Source of the DNA: Candidatus Poseidoniales archaeon
GTDB lineage: Archaea; Thermoplasmatota; Poseidoniia; Poseidoniales; Poseidoniaceae
Assembly: GCA_003602645.1 (NCBI GenBank)
Contig: QQSI01000010.1
Coordinates: 36,625-84,880, forward strand
DNA length: 48,256 nt
Reading direction: 5' to 3'
Both the position numbers and the translations under genes were made by a program. Each line of letters begins with the position of its first letter. Position 1 is the stretch's first letter. A model generated the notes under the pieces. That model ran no database searches, was not told the DNA's origin, and saw nothing but the letters and a program-made list of their open reading frames with translations. Below are positions 27,026 through 36,606 of this stretch, one piece after another.

Positions 27026-28342
27026 ATGAGCAAATTTGCAAGTTTTAGGACGACCTCCACAGGGTCCTATCTTGCTTTGTTTTTTGCGTCAGGCCTCGCA
27101 ACGGTCGTTTTCATTTTGACAATGGTGTACCATTACACCACAAAATCGGCATATTTTGAGGTCCTATCCGCAGATTACACCTCAATGATCTACATCATTC
27201 TGGCCTGGGTATGCTTGGGTTGGCTCATGGCCCTAATTGCGGGAATTGGATTTGATGTTTTACCCCTTATCCATGGCGCAGTCCCCTTCCACGAATCCAC
27301 AATGAGGCAATTCATCATCCTCAACATCAGTGGACAATTCTTCCTCACCTTGTCGACATTTATGGCAACACGAGAGATGATTGATGAATTTTCAACTGTA
27401 GGCATTGTATTGCTTTCTTTGGGAGTGCTCTTGCTAGGCCTGCCTGGAAGGCGCCTCGTATCCGAATCTAAAATGTCGAAAGAAAAGGACGAAGTTGGTG
27501 TCATGTCACTGCTCCCGGGTGCTGTGTTTCCTTTTTTTGCCGCCATCATCATCAGCTGTTGGTTGTTAAGAGACACCGCAGGGATGCTCGAACTCGGGCG
27601 ATCTGTGATGGTCATGCTCTACATTCTTGTTACCGTTGTCATTATCGTGAGTCACTTCAATCGCCGATTGAATTGGAACATCATCCCTCCTGAGAAATTA
27701 CAAACCCGATTGATTGTTTTTGCAATATTCCTCTGTCTTCACATCCTTTTCTCATTCCTCGCCGGACGTGAGGATTCGAACGCACACACACTACTGGTGC
27801 AGATGAGTGATTATTCACTCGGATTAGCGCTCTTGTGGGCATTCATTCTGTGCAACCCAATTGCCGTGGCGAAAAAGGCCTTATTCAACGGGGGAATGGC
27901 CCATAATCGATTGATCTTTGCCGCTCTCTGGATGCTGCCGTTTAGTTCGTTCCACGCTTTCAATGCTTCACACTATATCGATCGACCTGGAACACCCGGG
28001 TACGCCACTTTTCTCAGCACATCTGCCCTTCTGGCCATTTGGGGCTATTCCATGTACCTGCATGAGGACCACCTGCACATCAACATCCACAAGCGGAGTT
28101 CAAGCCCGCTTTTCTTGATGTTCTTCTTGATTGGGTTTGTTTCCATTCAAATTTTGTTCATCAAAAATTGGATGAACTTGGGCCCAACCAACACTGAACA
28201 AATCATCTGGGTTGCATCAATCGTAATTGGATCCATCCTCCTCACGGTGGATTTCCTACGTCGAACCATGCTGAGTTTGGACACCTGGCACAGAATACCG
28301 ATGTTCTATGGCAGGTACATCCAAGACAAGTCACTGGATTAA
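27026..28342 (+). CDS. Uncharacterised polytopic membrane protein (about 12 TM segments)
   Basis: Many hydrophobic stretches; conserved-looking His-containing segments LPLIHGAVPFHES and LHEDHLHINIHKR. Confidence 0.75.
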   Translation: MSKFASFRTTSTGSYLALFFASGLATVVFILTMVYHYTTKSAYFEVLSADYTSMIYIILAWVCLGWLMALIAGIGFDVLPLIHGAVPFHESTMRQFIILNISGQFFLTLSTFMATREMIDEFSTVGIVLLSLGVLLLGLPGRRLVSESKMSKEKDEVGVMSLLPGAVFPFFAAIIISCWLLRDTAGMLELGRSVMVMLYILVTVVIIVSHFNRRLNWNIIPPEKLQTRLIVFAIFLCLHILFSFLAGREDSNAHTLLVQMSDYSLGLALLWAFILCNPIAVAKKALFNGGMAHNRLIFAALWMLPFSSFHAFNASHYIDRPGTPGYATFLSTSALLAIWGYSMYLHEDHLHINIHKRSSSPLFLMFFLIGFVSIQILFIKNWMNLGPTNTEQIIWVASIVIGSILLTVDFLRRTMLSLDTWHRIPMFYGRYIQDKSLD

Positions 28343-28897
28343 TTCAAGCGCATCTAAGGCGGATTGCGGGATGCCAAGCACTGTAGATTCCGACCCATCA
28401 ACCAGTGATGCATACGCCCCCATTGGCCCAGCGAGGTCATAGCCGCCTGCTTTTCCTTTCCAAGACTCATTGATCACAAGTTCAACCAGCACATCATCAC
28501 TCAATGGTTCGATTTCAACAACAGCATGTTCGACAAAAAATTTCCATTGGCCATGCAACAAAATGCCTGCAGCAGACCAAACTTGGTGCCTCCGCCCCGA
28601 CAACCGATGCAACATTGTAGCCGCATGAATCTCGTCGCGCGGTTTGCCAAGCAAACCATTCACCTCGTCTGGATCTGCGAGAACCGTATCGCACACCATC
28701 ACCACATCATGACCATGATTGTGAGGGACAGCGGCCGCTTTTTGTTGACAGATGGAAGTGACTTTGTCAGCAATTGAACCACGCACTGTCGGGGTTTCAT
28801 CCACCCCATCAATGCCCTCACACCGAACCGAGGAAAACAGGCCTTCGACCATGCTTGCTCGACGCGGCGATTGTGAAGCTAGCCAAAAAGAGACCAT
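28331..28897 (-). CDS. maf: Maf-like nucleotide pyrophosphatase
   Basis: FWLASQSPRRASMVEGL; DVVMVCDTVLADPDEVNGLLGKPRD; RRHQVWSA; start at 28897 preferred to the longer ORF. Confidence 0.88.
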   Translation of the reverse strand: MVSFWLASQSPRRASMVEGLFSSVRCEGIDGVDETPTVRGSIADKVTSICQQKAAAVPHNHGHDVVMVCDTVLADPDEVNGLLGKPRDEIHAATMLHRLSGRRHQVWSAAGILLHGQWKFFVEHAVVEIEPLSDDVLVELVINESWKGKAGGYDLAGPMGAYASLVDGSESTVLGIPQSALDALELIQ

Positions 28898-28951
28898 GTG
28901 ATTCAACCCTACCAAGCGTCCTATCTCATTTACACTTTCCATGTTTAAGCC

Positions 28952-29740
28952 ATGATTGAAATGAACGAATTTGAGGGAGAGGTTGAAGAATCGACCCGTG
29001 TTCCAGCAAACGGTGCCGGCATGAGCGACGTTGAAAGAATCCCTACCCACATTGAAGGATTGGATGAAAATATGCAAGGTGGCGTCCCAGAAGGTCACAT
29101 TTGTATTGTCGCTGGTGCCTCAGGTGCAATGAAGTCGAGTTTGACCTTCTCAATGCTCTACAACGCCGTGCTTTATGGTGAAACGAGTGGAATCTACGTC
29201 ACCCTTGAACAAGGTAAGGATTCGTTGCGCTCCCACATGGCAAACATGGGCATGAACGTTGATGATGCTCGAGTGCGCAACAGAATCGCAATTATCGATC
29301 TTTCCGACTTGCGCGTCGAACTCGACAAGCAAGGGATGAGCGATCGTGTTGATTGGATGGGACAACTCATCAAACAACTGACATCGTATCGAGAAGCGAT
29401 TGGTTTCGAACTTCTCGTTTTTGATTCACTCGGCGCGTTCTTTACCCTCACGAAAATGGAAAACCCTCGCGATGAAATTTTCCGTCTTTTCGAAGCGGTA
29501 CGAAGGCTCGGCTTGACATCATTCTTCATCTGTGAAATGACTGGGGAAGACCACAAGCAATTCGGTGAATACGGTGTCGAAGATTATCTCTCTGATGGAG
29601 TATTGCACCTTGTAATGGAACGTTCTGGCGATGATGTCAAGAGAAAACTGGGCATTGTCAAGATGCGCCACACGAGGCACAGCTTAGGTTACAAACCCTT
29701 CAACTGGAAGGAAAACGAGCAACGATTCACCATCCTGTGA
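28952..29740 (+). CDS. KaiC-like RecA-superfamily ATPase
   Basis: IEGLDENMQGGVPEGHICIVAGASGAMKSSLTFSMLYNA; Walker B ELLVFDSLGAFF. Confidence 0.87.
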   Translation: MIEMNEFEGEVEESTRVPANGAGMSDVERIPTHIEGLDENMQGGVPEGHICIVAGASGAMKSSLTFSMLYNAVLYGETSGIYVTLEQGKDSLRSHMANMGMNVDDARVRNRIAIIDLSDLRVELDKQGMSDRVDWMGQLIKQLTSYREAIGFELLVFDSLGAFFTLTKMENPRDEIFRLFEAVRRLGLTSFFICEMTGEDHKQFGEYGVEDYLSDGVLHLVMERSGDDVKRKLGIVKMRHTRHSLGYKPFNWKENEQRFTIL

Positions 29741-29745
29741 ACGCT

Positions 29746-31566
29746 TCATTCAACAGTGACTGATTTCGCCAAATTTCTTGGCCGATCGACATCACAACCG
29801 AGGGCGAGTGCTGCGTGGTAAGCGATCAGCTGCAAAGGAACGACCGTCAATAAAGGTGAAACAAGGTTGTGTACCGGTGGAATCGAAATACACACATCGC
29901 CTTCCTGAGCAATCTCGTCCCCTTCTTCGTGAATGAGAATGATCTTCGCACCACGCGCTCGACATTCGTGAATTGCAGAAACGGTCTTTGCTTTTACGTG
30001 GTCATTTGGAGCAATGAAAATCACTGGGCTCCCCTCTTCTAACAATGCGATTGGACCGTGTTTCATTTCTCCCGCTGGATAAGCCAAACACGGGATGTAA
30101 GCAATCTCCATCAATTTCAAAGCACCCTCTTGAGCAACAGGGGCTGAAATCCCTCGGCCAAGGAACAGCACGCTTTTGGCGCCCTTAACGAGGTCAACTG
30201 CCTCTTGGATTGGTCCCTGATTGGCGAGGTACTCTTCGACCAAGTGTGGCACCTGTTGAAGGCCCTGAATCAATTCCACACCACGTTCTTTGCTGATGTT
30301 GCGCGAACGGCCAACTTGAAGAGCGAACATCGACAACGCCGCAACCATATTGGAGAATGCCTTGGTTGAAGCAACGGCTTGCTCTGGTCCAGAGTGAATG
30401 TAGACACCTTGACCGCAAAGTCGTGCAATAGAGGAGCCAACGACATTGACAACACCGTGCACATTTCCTCCTTTGAGTTGGATTTCTTTGATGGCCGAAA
30501 GTGTGTCCGCTGTTTCACCCGATTGTGTGACAGCAAAGTGAAGGGCGCTTGGGTTAATGACAGGATCGTTGTGCCTAAATTCACTTGAAATGTGAGCCAT
30601 GGCTGGAATGCGAGCCAATTTCTCAATCAGCAATTGACCAATCTCTGCGGCGTTGTACGATGTCCCGCAACCAAGCAAGCGCACATGCGGCACTTTTGCC
30701 AAGTCGGAGGGATTGAGTTTCAATCCTCCAAGTCTCCCGCTGCCCTTCGTACGGTCCAAGCGACCGCTGATGCAATGGCGTATGGCATCAGGTTGCTCAT
30801 AGATTTCTTTGAGCATGAAATGCGGGAATTCTCCGAGTTCGGATTCGCCCCATTCTGATTCAAGAATGCTGCTTTTTGTTTGGCTTTTTCCGCCTTTCAG
30901 GGTGGACAATTTTACCGAGGTTGCGGTCAGGGTAGCAAGATCACCATCTTCGAGGTAAATCACCTGTTGGGTGTGAGCCGTCAGCGCATGTGGATCGCTT
31001 GAAATGAACATTTCATCAACACCTTGACCAATGATCAAAGGGGAGCCATTGCGTGCGCAAACAATGGTATCATGGTCCTTGAAGAGAGCACAAATCCCCC
31101 ATGTTCCACGCGCTTGGCGCAGGGCGCGTCGAACCGCTTCTTCGGGGTTATTGTCGACCGAAAGTTCGCGCTCAATGATGTGGGCAAGGGCTTCAGAATC
31201 CGTCTCACTCGACAAGGCTACACCCTGCACGGAGAGGGATGTTCTCAACATTCGAGCATTCTCGATGATTCCGTTGTGAACAATCACGACCTTTCCTTCC
31301 GCAGATTCGTGTGGATGGGCGTTCTCATCCGTCACGCCTCCATGTGTGGCCCATCGAGTGTGGGCGATACCTACTGTTCCTGGGATGTTGGAGGGTAAAA
31401 CCGTATGTAAGTCCTGAACTTTCCCGACTTTCTTGTGGATGTTGATCGTGCCATTTTTGACAGCAATCCCGGTTGAATCATAGCCCCTATACTCTAGACG
31501 GCGTAACCCCTCTAAGAGCAAGGGTGCCGCTTGATGTGGGCCAATATAACCAAAAATTCCGCACAT
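29746..31566 (-). CDS. glmS: Glutamine--fructose-6-phosphate aminotransferase (isomerizing)
   Basis: MCGIFGYIGPHQAAPLLLEGLRRLEYRGYDSTGIAV; two SIS domains; C-term DVDRPRNLAKSVTVE. Confidence 0.97.
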   Translation of the reverse strand: MCGIFGYIGPHQAAPLLLEGLRRLEYRGYDSTGIAVKNGTINIHKKVGKVQDLHTVLPSNIPGTVGIAHTRWATHGGVTDENAHPHESAEGKVVIVHNGIIENARMLRTSLSVQGVALSSETDSEALAHIIERELSVDNNPEEAVRRALRQARGTWGICALFKDHDTIVCARNGSPLIIGQGVDEMFISSDPHALTAHTQQVIYLEDGDLATLTATSVKLSTLKGGKSQTKSSILESEWGESELGEFPHFMLKEIYEQPDAIRHCISGRLDRTKGSGRLGGLKLNPSDLAKVPHVRLLGCGTSYNAAEIGQLLIEKLARIPAMAHISSEFRHNDPVINPSALHFAVTQSGETADTLSAIKEIQLKGGNVHGVVNVVGSSIARLCGQGVYIHSGPEQAVASTKAFSNMVAALSMFALQVGRSRNISKERGVELIQGLQQVPHLVEEYLANQGPIQEAVDLVKGAKSVLFLGRGISAPVAQEGALKLMEIAYIPCLAYPAGEMKHGPIALLEEGSPVIFIAPNDHVKAKTVSAIHECRARGAKIILIHEEGDEIAQEGDVCISIPPVHNLVSPLLTVVPLQLIAYHAALALGCDVDRPRNLAKSVTVE

Positions 31567-31575
31567 GAGATCACC

Positions 31576-34500
31576 TCAACAAGAGACCGTACTCGAACAA
31601 ATCGGGCAGGTTACCTTTCTCAACGTCATGTCTTTCACGACAAATTTCGCGTTGCAGCCAGGGCATACCACATCACGCTGAGGTGGGGCAATTCCAGGCA
31701 GTGGAGGCAAACCATCCAACGGAGGAAGGCCTCCGGGCCCCGGCAGCGGGAGTGGTGGGAGTTCTCCATTTGCTGGGAGCGCTGGTAATTCTGATGGTGA
31801 AGGAAGTGGTAAATTCACGGCAGGTGCAGGTGCAGTTTGGAGTTTCTCTGTGATTTCTGCGAACTCCCGTTGCTGCTTTCGCTTCATTCGTCTGTTGAGG
31901 CGAGCATTGCCTTCTCCAGATTCTGCTTTGGCTTCGAGGCTATCCGCAAGGCTTGGCTCGTCATCTTCCATCACCGCGACAGCCGTTGAATCAGTCACGA
32001 CCAAGTCATCTTGTTCGGTGTCGATGGCCAGAAGCGGTCCTTGGTCATCTTCGGGTTGAATCATCAATTCAATTGTTTCATCTGTTTCATCAACAATGGC
32101 AGTTGCAACCATCGCTTTCTGTTCTTCCTTTCTTCCTTTGCGAATTGACACCACAACAGCCGTGAGGAACAAAACCATGGTAAGCCCTACCACTGACAAA
32201 ATGGTGATTTGCATCTGTTGAGAACCAGGCAGTGGAGCAAGTAAGGCATCGATGAATGAACGATCGTCCACAATTGGATTATCGTCTGCAGACAAGGAGG
32301 CAAGCGTACGAAGTTTGAGGGAGCCTGAAGCTGTAGAGAGCATCACAATACCATCGTATTCCATGCCTGCAAAGCCTTCAAGGAAGCCCTGTGTCATCAA
32401 TGCAGACATCCCTGAAATTGGCTGTTGGTCCGAGTCAGTGAGCAAACCGTACCTTGTTGTTGGACCATAAGTGTTGATTTCATCATACATGATTTGAATG
32501 CCCTGTGGTGCTTCATGCAATTCAAGATTCATCACTCCTGGTGCATCGATTCTTGAAGCCTCGTCGATGCTCCAAGCGTTGTCGGTCACAGCGTAGGCAA
32601 CTTGAGCATCTCGCCCCCGGCCTTCAATCCAAGCGGCAGTGAGCACGTCATCGTCTTCCAGTTGCGTCACAATCAATTGAGCACCAGAGGTATCGTCGCC
32701 GATCGAGGATTGGAAATTCCAAGAGGAAATCGTTGGGTCCCCATGTGAGTACATCAAGCCTACACGATCGATTCCAGTGACATCATCTCGCATCTCTTGG
32801 TATAAGATGTGCAGATTTTCGGAACCGTAGGCTACAGCGAGTGAGTCACCCTTTGATTGGCGAATATCGATGTTTGAGAGGACATTGATTGGATTGCCCC
32901 AACTTGTGGGGCTGTCCGGATTCATCGAAACAAGTGTGAAAATTGAGGTTACGTCCTGCCAAGAACCCCCTGTTGCTATGTCGCGGTGGTAACCAGCAAG
33001 GACGACCGTATCGTCGTATTCTGTGAGGGCGAGGCCCCAATACGAGCCTTCAGACAGTTTGACTGGAGGCATTTGATAGTGAACAGGTGTGATCATTTCA
33101 ACCTTTGAGAGCGAGGTCATTCCAATGTTGGTCAGCGTGTATCCGTCAGCACTCACGCTCTTGCGCGTCCAAGCTGCATGGATTGCTCCATCCTCTCGCT
33201 CAAGCACAGCAAGTTCTCCACCCCACATATCTTCGAGCAAGATGTCTGTTTGAATTGACATTGAGGAAGTGATGCTTCTGGCGTGGAGTTCGCCATCGAC
33301 GGTGGTGAACAACAGTGCCCCGTCCTCAAGACCAATGAAATCGACAGGTACCTCACCATCAGAAAGATCGATGCTCACTTGAGAGCCCAAGGATACATCG
33401 TCAACCACGAGCATAAATCGATGCTCGCTAAATGCTGCCTCGACTCCGTTGCCGAGTAAGACCGCTTTGAATTCGATTGCACCGGTCGTTTCAATGGGCA
33501 ATGCTTGGAATGAAACCGAAGCATAGCCTGAACTTGTGTCGGAACCCGGAACCACCATGATGTCTTGTTCGCCAACCTGAATCCATCCGTCTTCCGACCA
33601 ACGCTCGAGCCTCATATCCAAATCAAGAGCATCAGATTGACCAAGGTTATCGATTCGCAACCGAACCGTGAAGGGTTCTTCCGGCACAGGAATGTTAGGG
33701 CTGGTCGTCACGGCTCCTGGCAAGAAGCGAAGCATCGCTTCCACAGGACGTTCTTCGACTTCGAATGTGAAGGTGTAGACGTTGTCCTCCGGCGTTGGAT
33801 CCGCATGTTGGCTGGTCGGGTCAATGATGATCGACACCTCTTGTTGCCCAGCTTCTGTGGCCCACCAATACAGTGTCACCTGTTGGCTTTCACCTTCGTT
33901 TAGGATTGAAATACTGGTTTCGGAGGGATATGTTTCCGAGTTCGATCCCTCGGCGTCCAGACGCACGTACACATCGGTAGCATCCAAATCACCGACATTG
34001 GCAATCGTAAAGTCGATTTCAAGCACCGTTCCGGCGACCGCGGAGTAAACCGGCAGGCCTTGATCCATAATTTCAACTGAACCTTGATAGGTAAAATCGG
34101 GGGCTGCAGGCATGTTGTCAACGGTGTATGTGCGGCGGATTGTATCGGTAACCACGCCACTCTCATTGACCATTCTGAAGCTCAAGCGATGTGAACCATC
34201 CTCAACGGTGTTTGAGTTCCATGTGAAGGACCAATCTTGACTTCCCACTTCCATAAACTCGAGTTCTTGTCCGAGGTTCCATTCTCCACTGTCCACTTTG
34301 AATTCAAGGCGGTCAGGCTCAAGCCCTTCAGCAGTCCCGGTAAATTCCACCGACCCCTCAAGCGAGGTACCAACTGATGGACCAGCGAGGGTGACCGCCA
34401 TACGAGCGAGATTGATGTAGCGAGCTGCAATTGAAGATTCATCACCATCGTCGCTGATGGCACGAGTGAGGATAAGCACGTATTCTTCGTCGCCACGGAT

Positions 34501-36516
34501 CCAGTCGGATTTCACAAACACATCGAGGTACCAGTTTTCAACGGTGCCGCCAGCATCAACCCATCCTTGGAGTTCCCGAACAGTACCAGATTCGAGATGT
34601 TGCTCAAGACGAACTTGAACAGCATCGTAGTCGGCATCATCGCCGTTGATTGTAGTGCCGGAGACACGCGACCTATCACCTTCAATCCACCATGTGCCGT
34701 TGTTTGGAGCCTCCATCGTGACGTGATCTCCGGTGCCGTTTCCTGTTGGAGGTGGCGTGATGATTCCACCGCCTTCAAGCGGTGTACATGAGCGTTCAAG
34801 AACGGTGTCAATGGCACAAGAGGCATCGATGAGCCCGAAGCCCCAATCTGAATTCCAACGGTCAGAAACCGATGGCTCCGAAACGCTTCCTCGTTGTTCG
34901 GAAGAATTCCGCAATATATCCTTCACTTCCTGTGGCGAGAGTGAGGGTTCAGCTTGCAGCATTGCTGCTACGATTCCCGAAGCAATTGGGGTAGCCATGC
35001 TTGTGCCGTCCTTTTCATCGTATTCATTTGAGGCAAGTGGACGCCCTGGCTGGCCTGGGAATGAAGACCCCGTTTGGGCGGTGGCTGACATAATTCCAGA
35101 ACCATACGCCGTAATGTCGGGCTTCAGTTCATCCCAGTCATCGTTATCATTGTCGCTCAGTCGAGGACCCGTGTTGGAATAATCCGCAACGTTGTCATTG
35201 GTTCGATTAATTGTTCCACGGTCGGTCGCCGCTCCGACTGAAATTGCAGAGTCTGCACTTGCCGGAGATGGCACTCTGTTGGTACCGTCGTTGCCCATGG
35301 CGACGACGCAGACAATCGATGCGTTGACTGCGTCGTTGACCAATCGCGCTTCGGCTCCGGTTCCATTGTCACCTTGGTCCCCAGGGTTGAGGGGCGACGA
35401 GGCGGAGCCAAACGACATCGAAGCAACTTGAATTCCCCTGCTTGAGGCATTGTTGTTCCAGTCGGTGTTCACATTGTCGATGATCCATTGAATGCCGTTG
35501 AGGGAGGCTTGTGAATTGGTGCCGCCGGTATCGGTGAGGACCTTCACGTCGACAAGATAGGCGCCCGGGGCAGTGCCCATGTGGACTCTTGATGAATCAC
35601 CTGTGCCCACAACTGAACCCGCAACATGCGTGCCATGGCCGTTTCCATCGTCTGGGTCTTGAGTGCCATCGGTCGCACCAGCAGAGGATGTCGCATCGTA
35701 GCCTGCGACCCATTTTTGGTCGTCATAGGAAGTTGGGTCCTGGTCAGGTTCATCGTCCTCATCATCGAAGTCGTTGAGGGATTCATGCTCGTTGTCAACG
35801 CCTGTATCCAACACCGCTACAACGACGTTTTCGCCTGTGTACCCCCGCTCGTAAGCGGTCTGTGAATACACTTCGGAAGGGCGTGCTCGGGACGCTTTGG
35901 CAGCAACATCATTCGATGGAACCATGACGTTTTGCATTTCAATCACGACCACGCCGTAGGATGCATAGATGTCCATCAGCGCACTGATTGGCACCTTGTC
36001 CACTGCTACAGAATCAATGTCACTGAGCACTTGGAACCAAGCGCCTTCTTCTTCGCCAACCCATCCATGGGCTGTAAGAATAGCACGCAACGTTTCGATT
36101 TGACTGACCTCAGGTGCCCACGCATAGTCGACGACGATCGCCACAGTCTTGCGCCCATCATCACCAATGATTGCCGTTGGAGAAATTGATTCAGCTCCAG
36201 CCAAGACGCGCTGCAAGCGATCATCCATGCCATTCCAATCGAGGTCCGGACCGTATCCTTGCCACCAGTTCATGGCTTCAGCCGAAGGTCGACCGTCCCG
36301 ACTGAACTCTCTTAGAGGTCGCTCACACAACGAATCACCACACATCAACGGCGGAAGGCCATCAATGAGAATTGGTTCGGCAAACAAAGGCTCTACGACG
36401 GGGCCCTGTTCGGCTGGCTGGGTCGCAATTGCACCCAAGTCAGCCACCAAAAAAACGGCCACCAGAAGCAGTGAAATGAGGGGTGTTTTTCTCGAAGGCT
36501 TGTTCATCAAATCCAT
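31576..36516 (-). CDS. Giant S8 subtilisin-like protease with CARDB-like domains, C-terminal TM and cytoplasmic zinc ribbon
   Basis: VVAVLDTGVD, GHGTHVAGSV and GTSMATPIASG triad motifs; CARDB-like DFTIANVGDLDATDV; TM near QITILSVVGLTMVLFLTAVVV; C-term CPGCNAKF...CPICSSTVSC. Confidence 0.92.
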   Translation of the reverse strand: MDLMNKPSRKTPLISLLLVAVFLVADLGAIATQPAEQGPVVEPLFAEPILIDGLPPLMCGDSLCERPLREFSRDGRPSAEAMNWWQGYGPDLDWNGMDDRLQRVLAGAESISPTAIIGDDGRKTVAIVVDYAWAPEVSQIETLRAILTAHGWVGEEEGAWFQVLSDIDSVAVDKVPISALMDIYASYGVVVIEMQNVMVPSNDVAAKASRARPSEVYSQTAYERGYTGENVVVAVLDTGVDNEHESLNDFDDEDDEPDQDPTSYDDQKWVAGYDATSSAGATDGTQDPDDGNGHGTHVAGSVVGTGDSSRVHMGTAPGAYLVDVKVLTDTGGTNSQASLNGIQWIIDNVNTDWNNNASSRGIQVASMSFGSASSPLNPGDQGDNGTGAEARLVNDAVNASIVCVVAMGNDGTNRVPSPASADSAISVGAATDRGTINRTNDNVADYSNTGPRLSDNDNDDWDELKPDITAYGSGIMSATAQTGSSFPGQPGRPLASNEYDEKDGTSMATPIASGIVAAMLQAEPSLSPQEVKDILRNSSEQRGSVSEPSVSDRWNSDWGFGLIDASCAIDTVLERSCTPLEGGGIITPPPTGNGTGDHVTMEAPNNGTWWIEGDRSRVSGTTINGDDADYDAVQVRLEQHLESGTVRELQGWVDAGGTVENWYLDVFVKSDWIRGDEEYVLILTRAISDDGDESSIAARYINLARMAVTLAGPSVGTSLEGSVEFTGTAEGLEPDRLEFKVDSGEWNLGQELEFMEVGSQDWSFTWNSNTVEDGSHRLSFRMVNESGVVTDTIRRTYTVDNMPAAPDFTYQGSVEIMDQGLPVYSAVAGTVLEIDFTIANVGDLDATDVYVRLDAEGSNSETYPSETSISILNEGESQQVTLYWWATEAGQQEVSIIIDPTSQHADPTPEDNVYTFTFEVEERPVEAMLRFLPGAVTTSPNIPVPEEPFTVRLRIDNLGQSDALDLDMRLERWSEDGWIQVGEQDIMVVPGSDTSSGYASVSFQALPIETTGAIEFKAVLLGNGVEAAFSEHRFMLVVDDVSLGSQVSIDLSDGEVPVDFIGLEDGALLFTTVDGELHARSITSSMSIQTDILLEDMWGGELAVLEREDGAIHAAWTRKSVSADGYTLTNIGMTSLSKVEMITPVHYQMPPVKLSEGSYWGLALTEYDDTVVLAGYHRDIATGGSWQDVTSIFTLVSMNPDSPTSWGNPINVLSNIDIRQSKGDSLAVAYGSENLHILYQEMRDDVTGIDRVGLMYSHGDPTISSWNFQSSIGDDTSGAQLIVTQLEDDDVLTAAWIEGRGRDAQVAYAVTDNAWSIDEASRIDAPGVMNLELHEAPQGIQIMYDEINTYGPTTRYGLLTDSDQQPISGMSALMTQGFLEGFAGMEYDGIVMLSTASGSLKLRTLASLSADDNPIVDDRSFIDALLAPLPGSQQMQITILSVVGLTMVLFLTAVVVSIRKGRKEEQKAMVATAIVDETDETIELMIQPEDDQGPLLAIDTEQDDLVVTDSTAVAVMEDDEPSLADSLEAKAESGEGNARLNRRMKRKQQREFAEITEKLQTAPAPAVNLPLPSPSELPALPANGELPPLPLPGPGGLPPLDGLPPLPGIAPPQRDVVCPGCNAKFVVKDMTLRKVTCPICSSTVSC

Positions 36517-36571
36517 CCACTCCACCCTTTGGTATTGGCGCATGCCTTTGAGGGTATCCGTGAATTGTCCC

Positions 36572-36599
36572 CTCCCCAGCCCCTATGGGGCTTGGGGAG
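36572..36599. other. Strong GC-rich hairpin CTCCCCAGCCCC-TAT-GGGGCT(T)GGGGAG
   Basis: 12-bp stem with one bulged T and a 3-nt loop, read directly from sequence; between the rhomboid 3' end and subtilase 5' end. Confidence 0.8.
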
Positions 36600-36606
36600 A
36601 ATAGGT

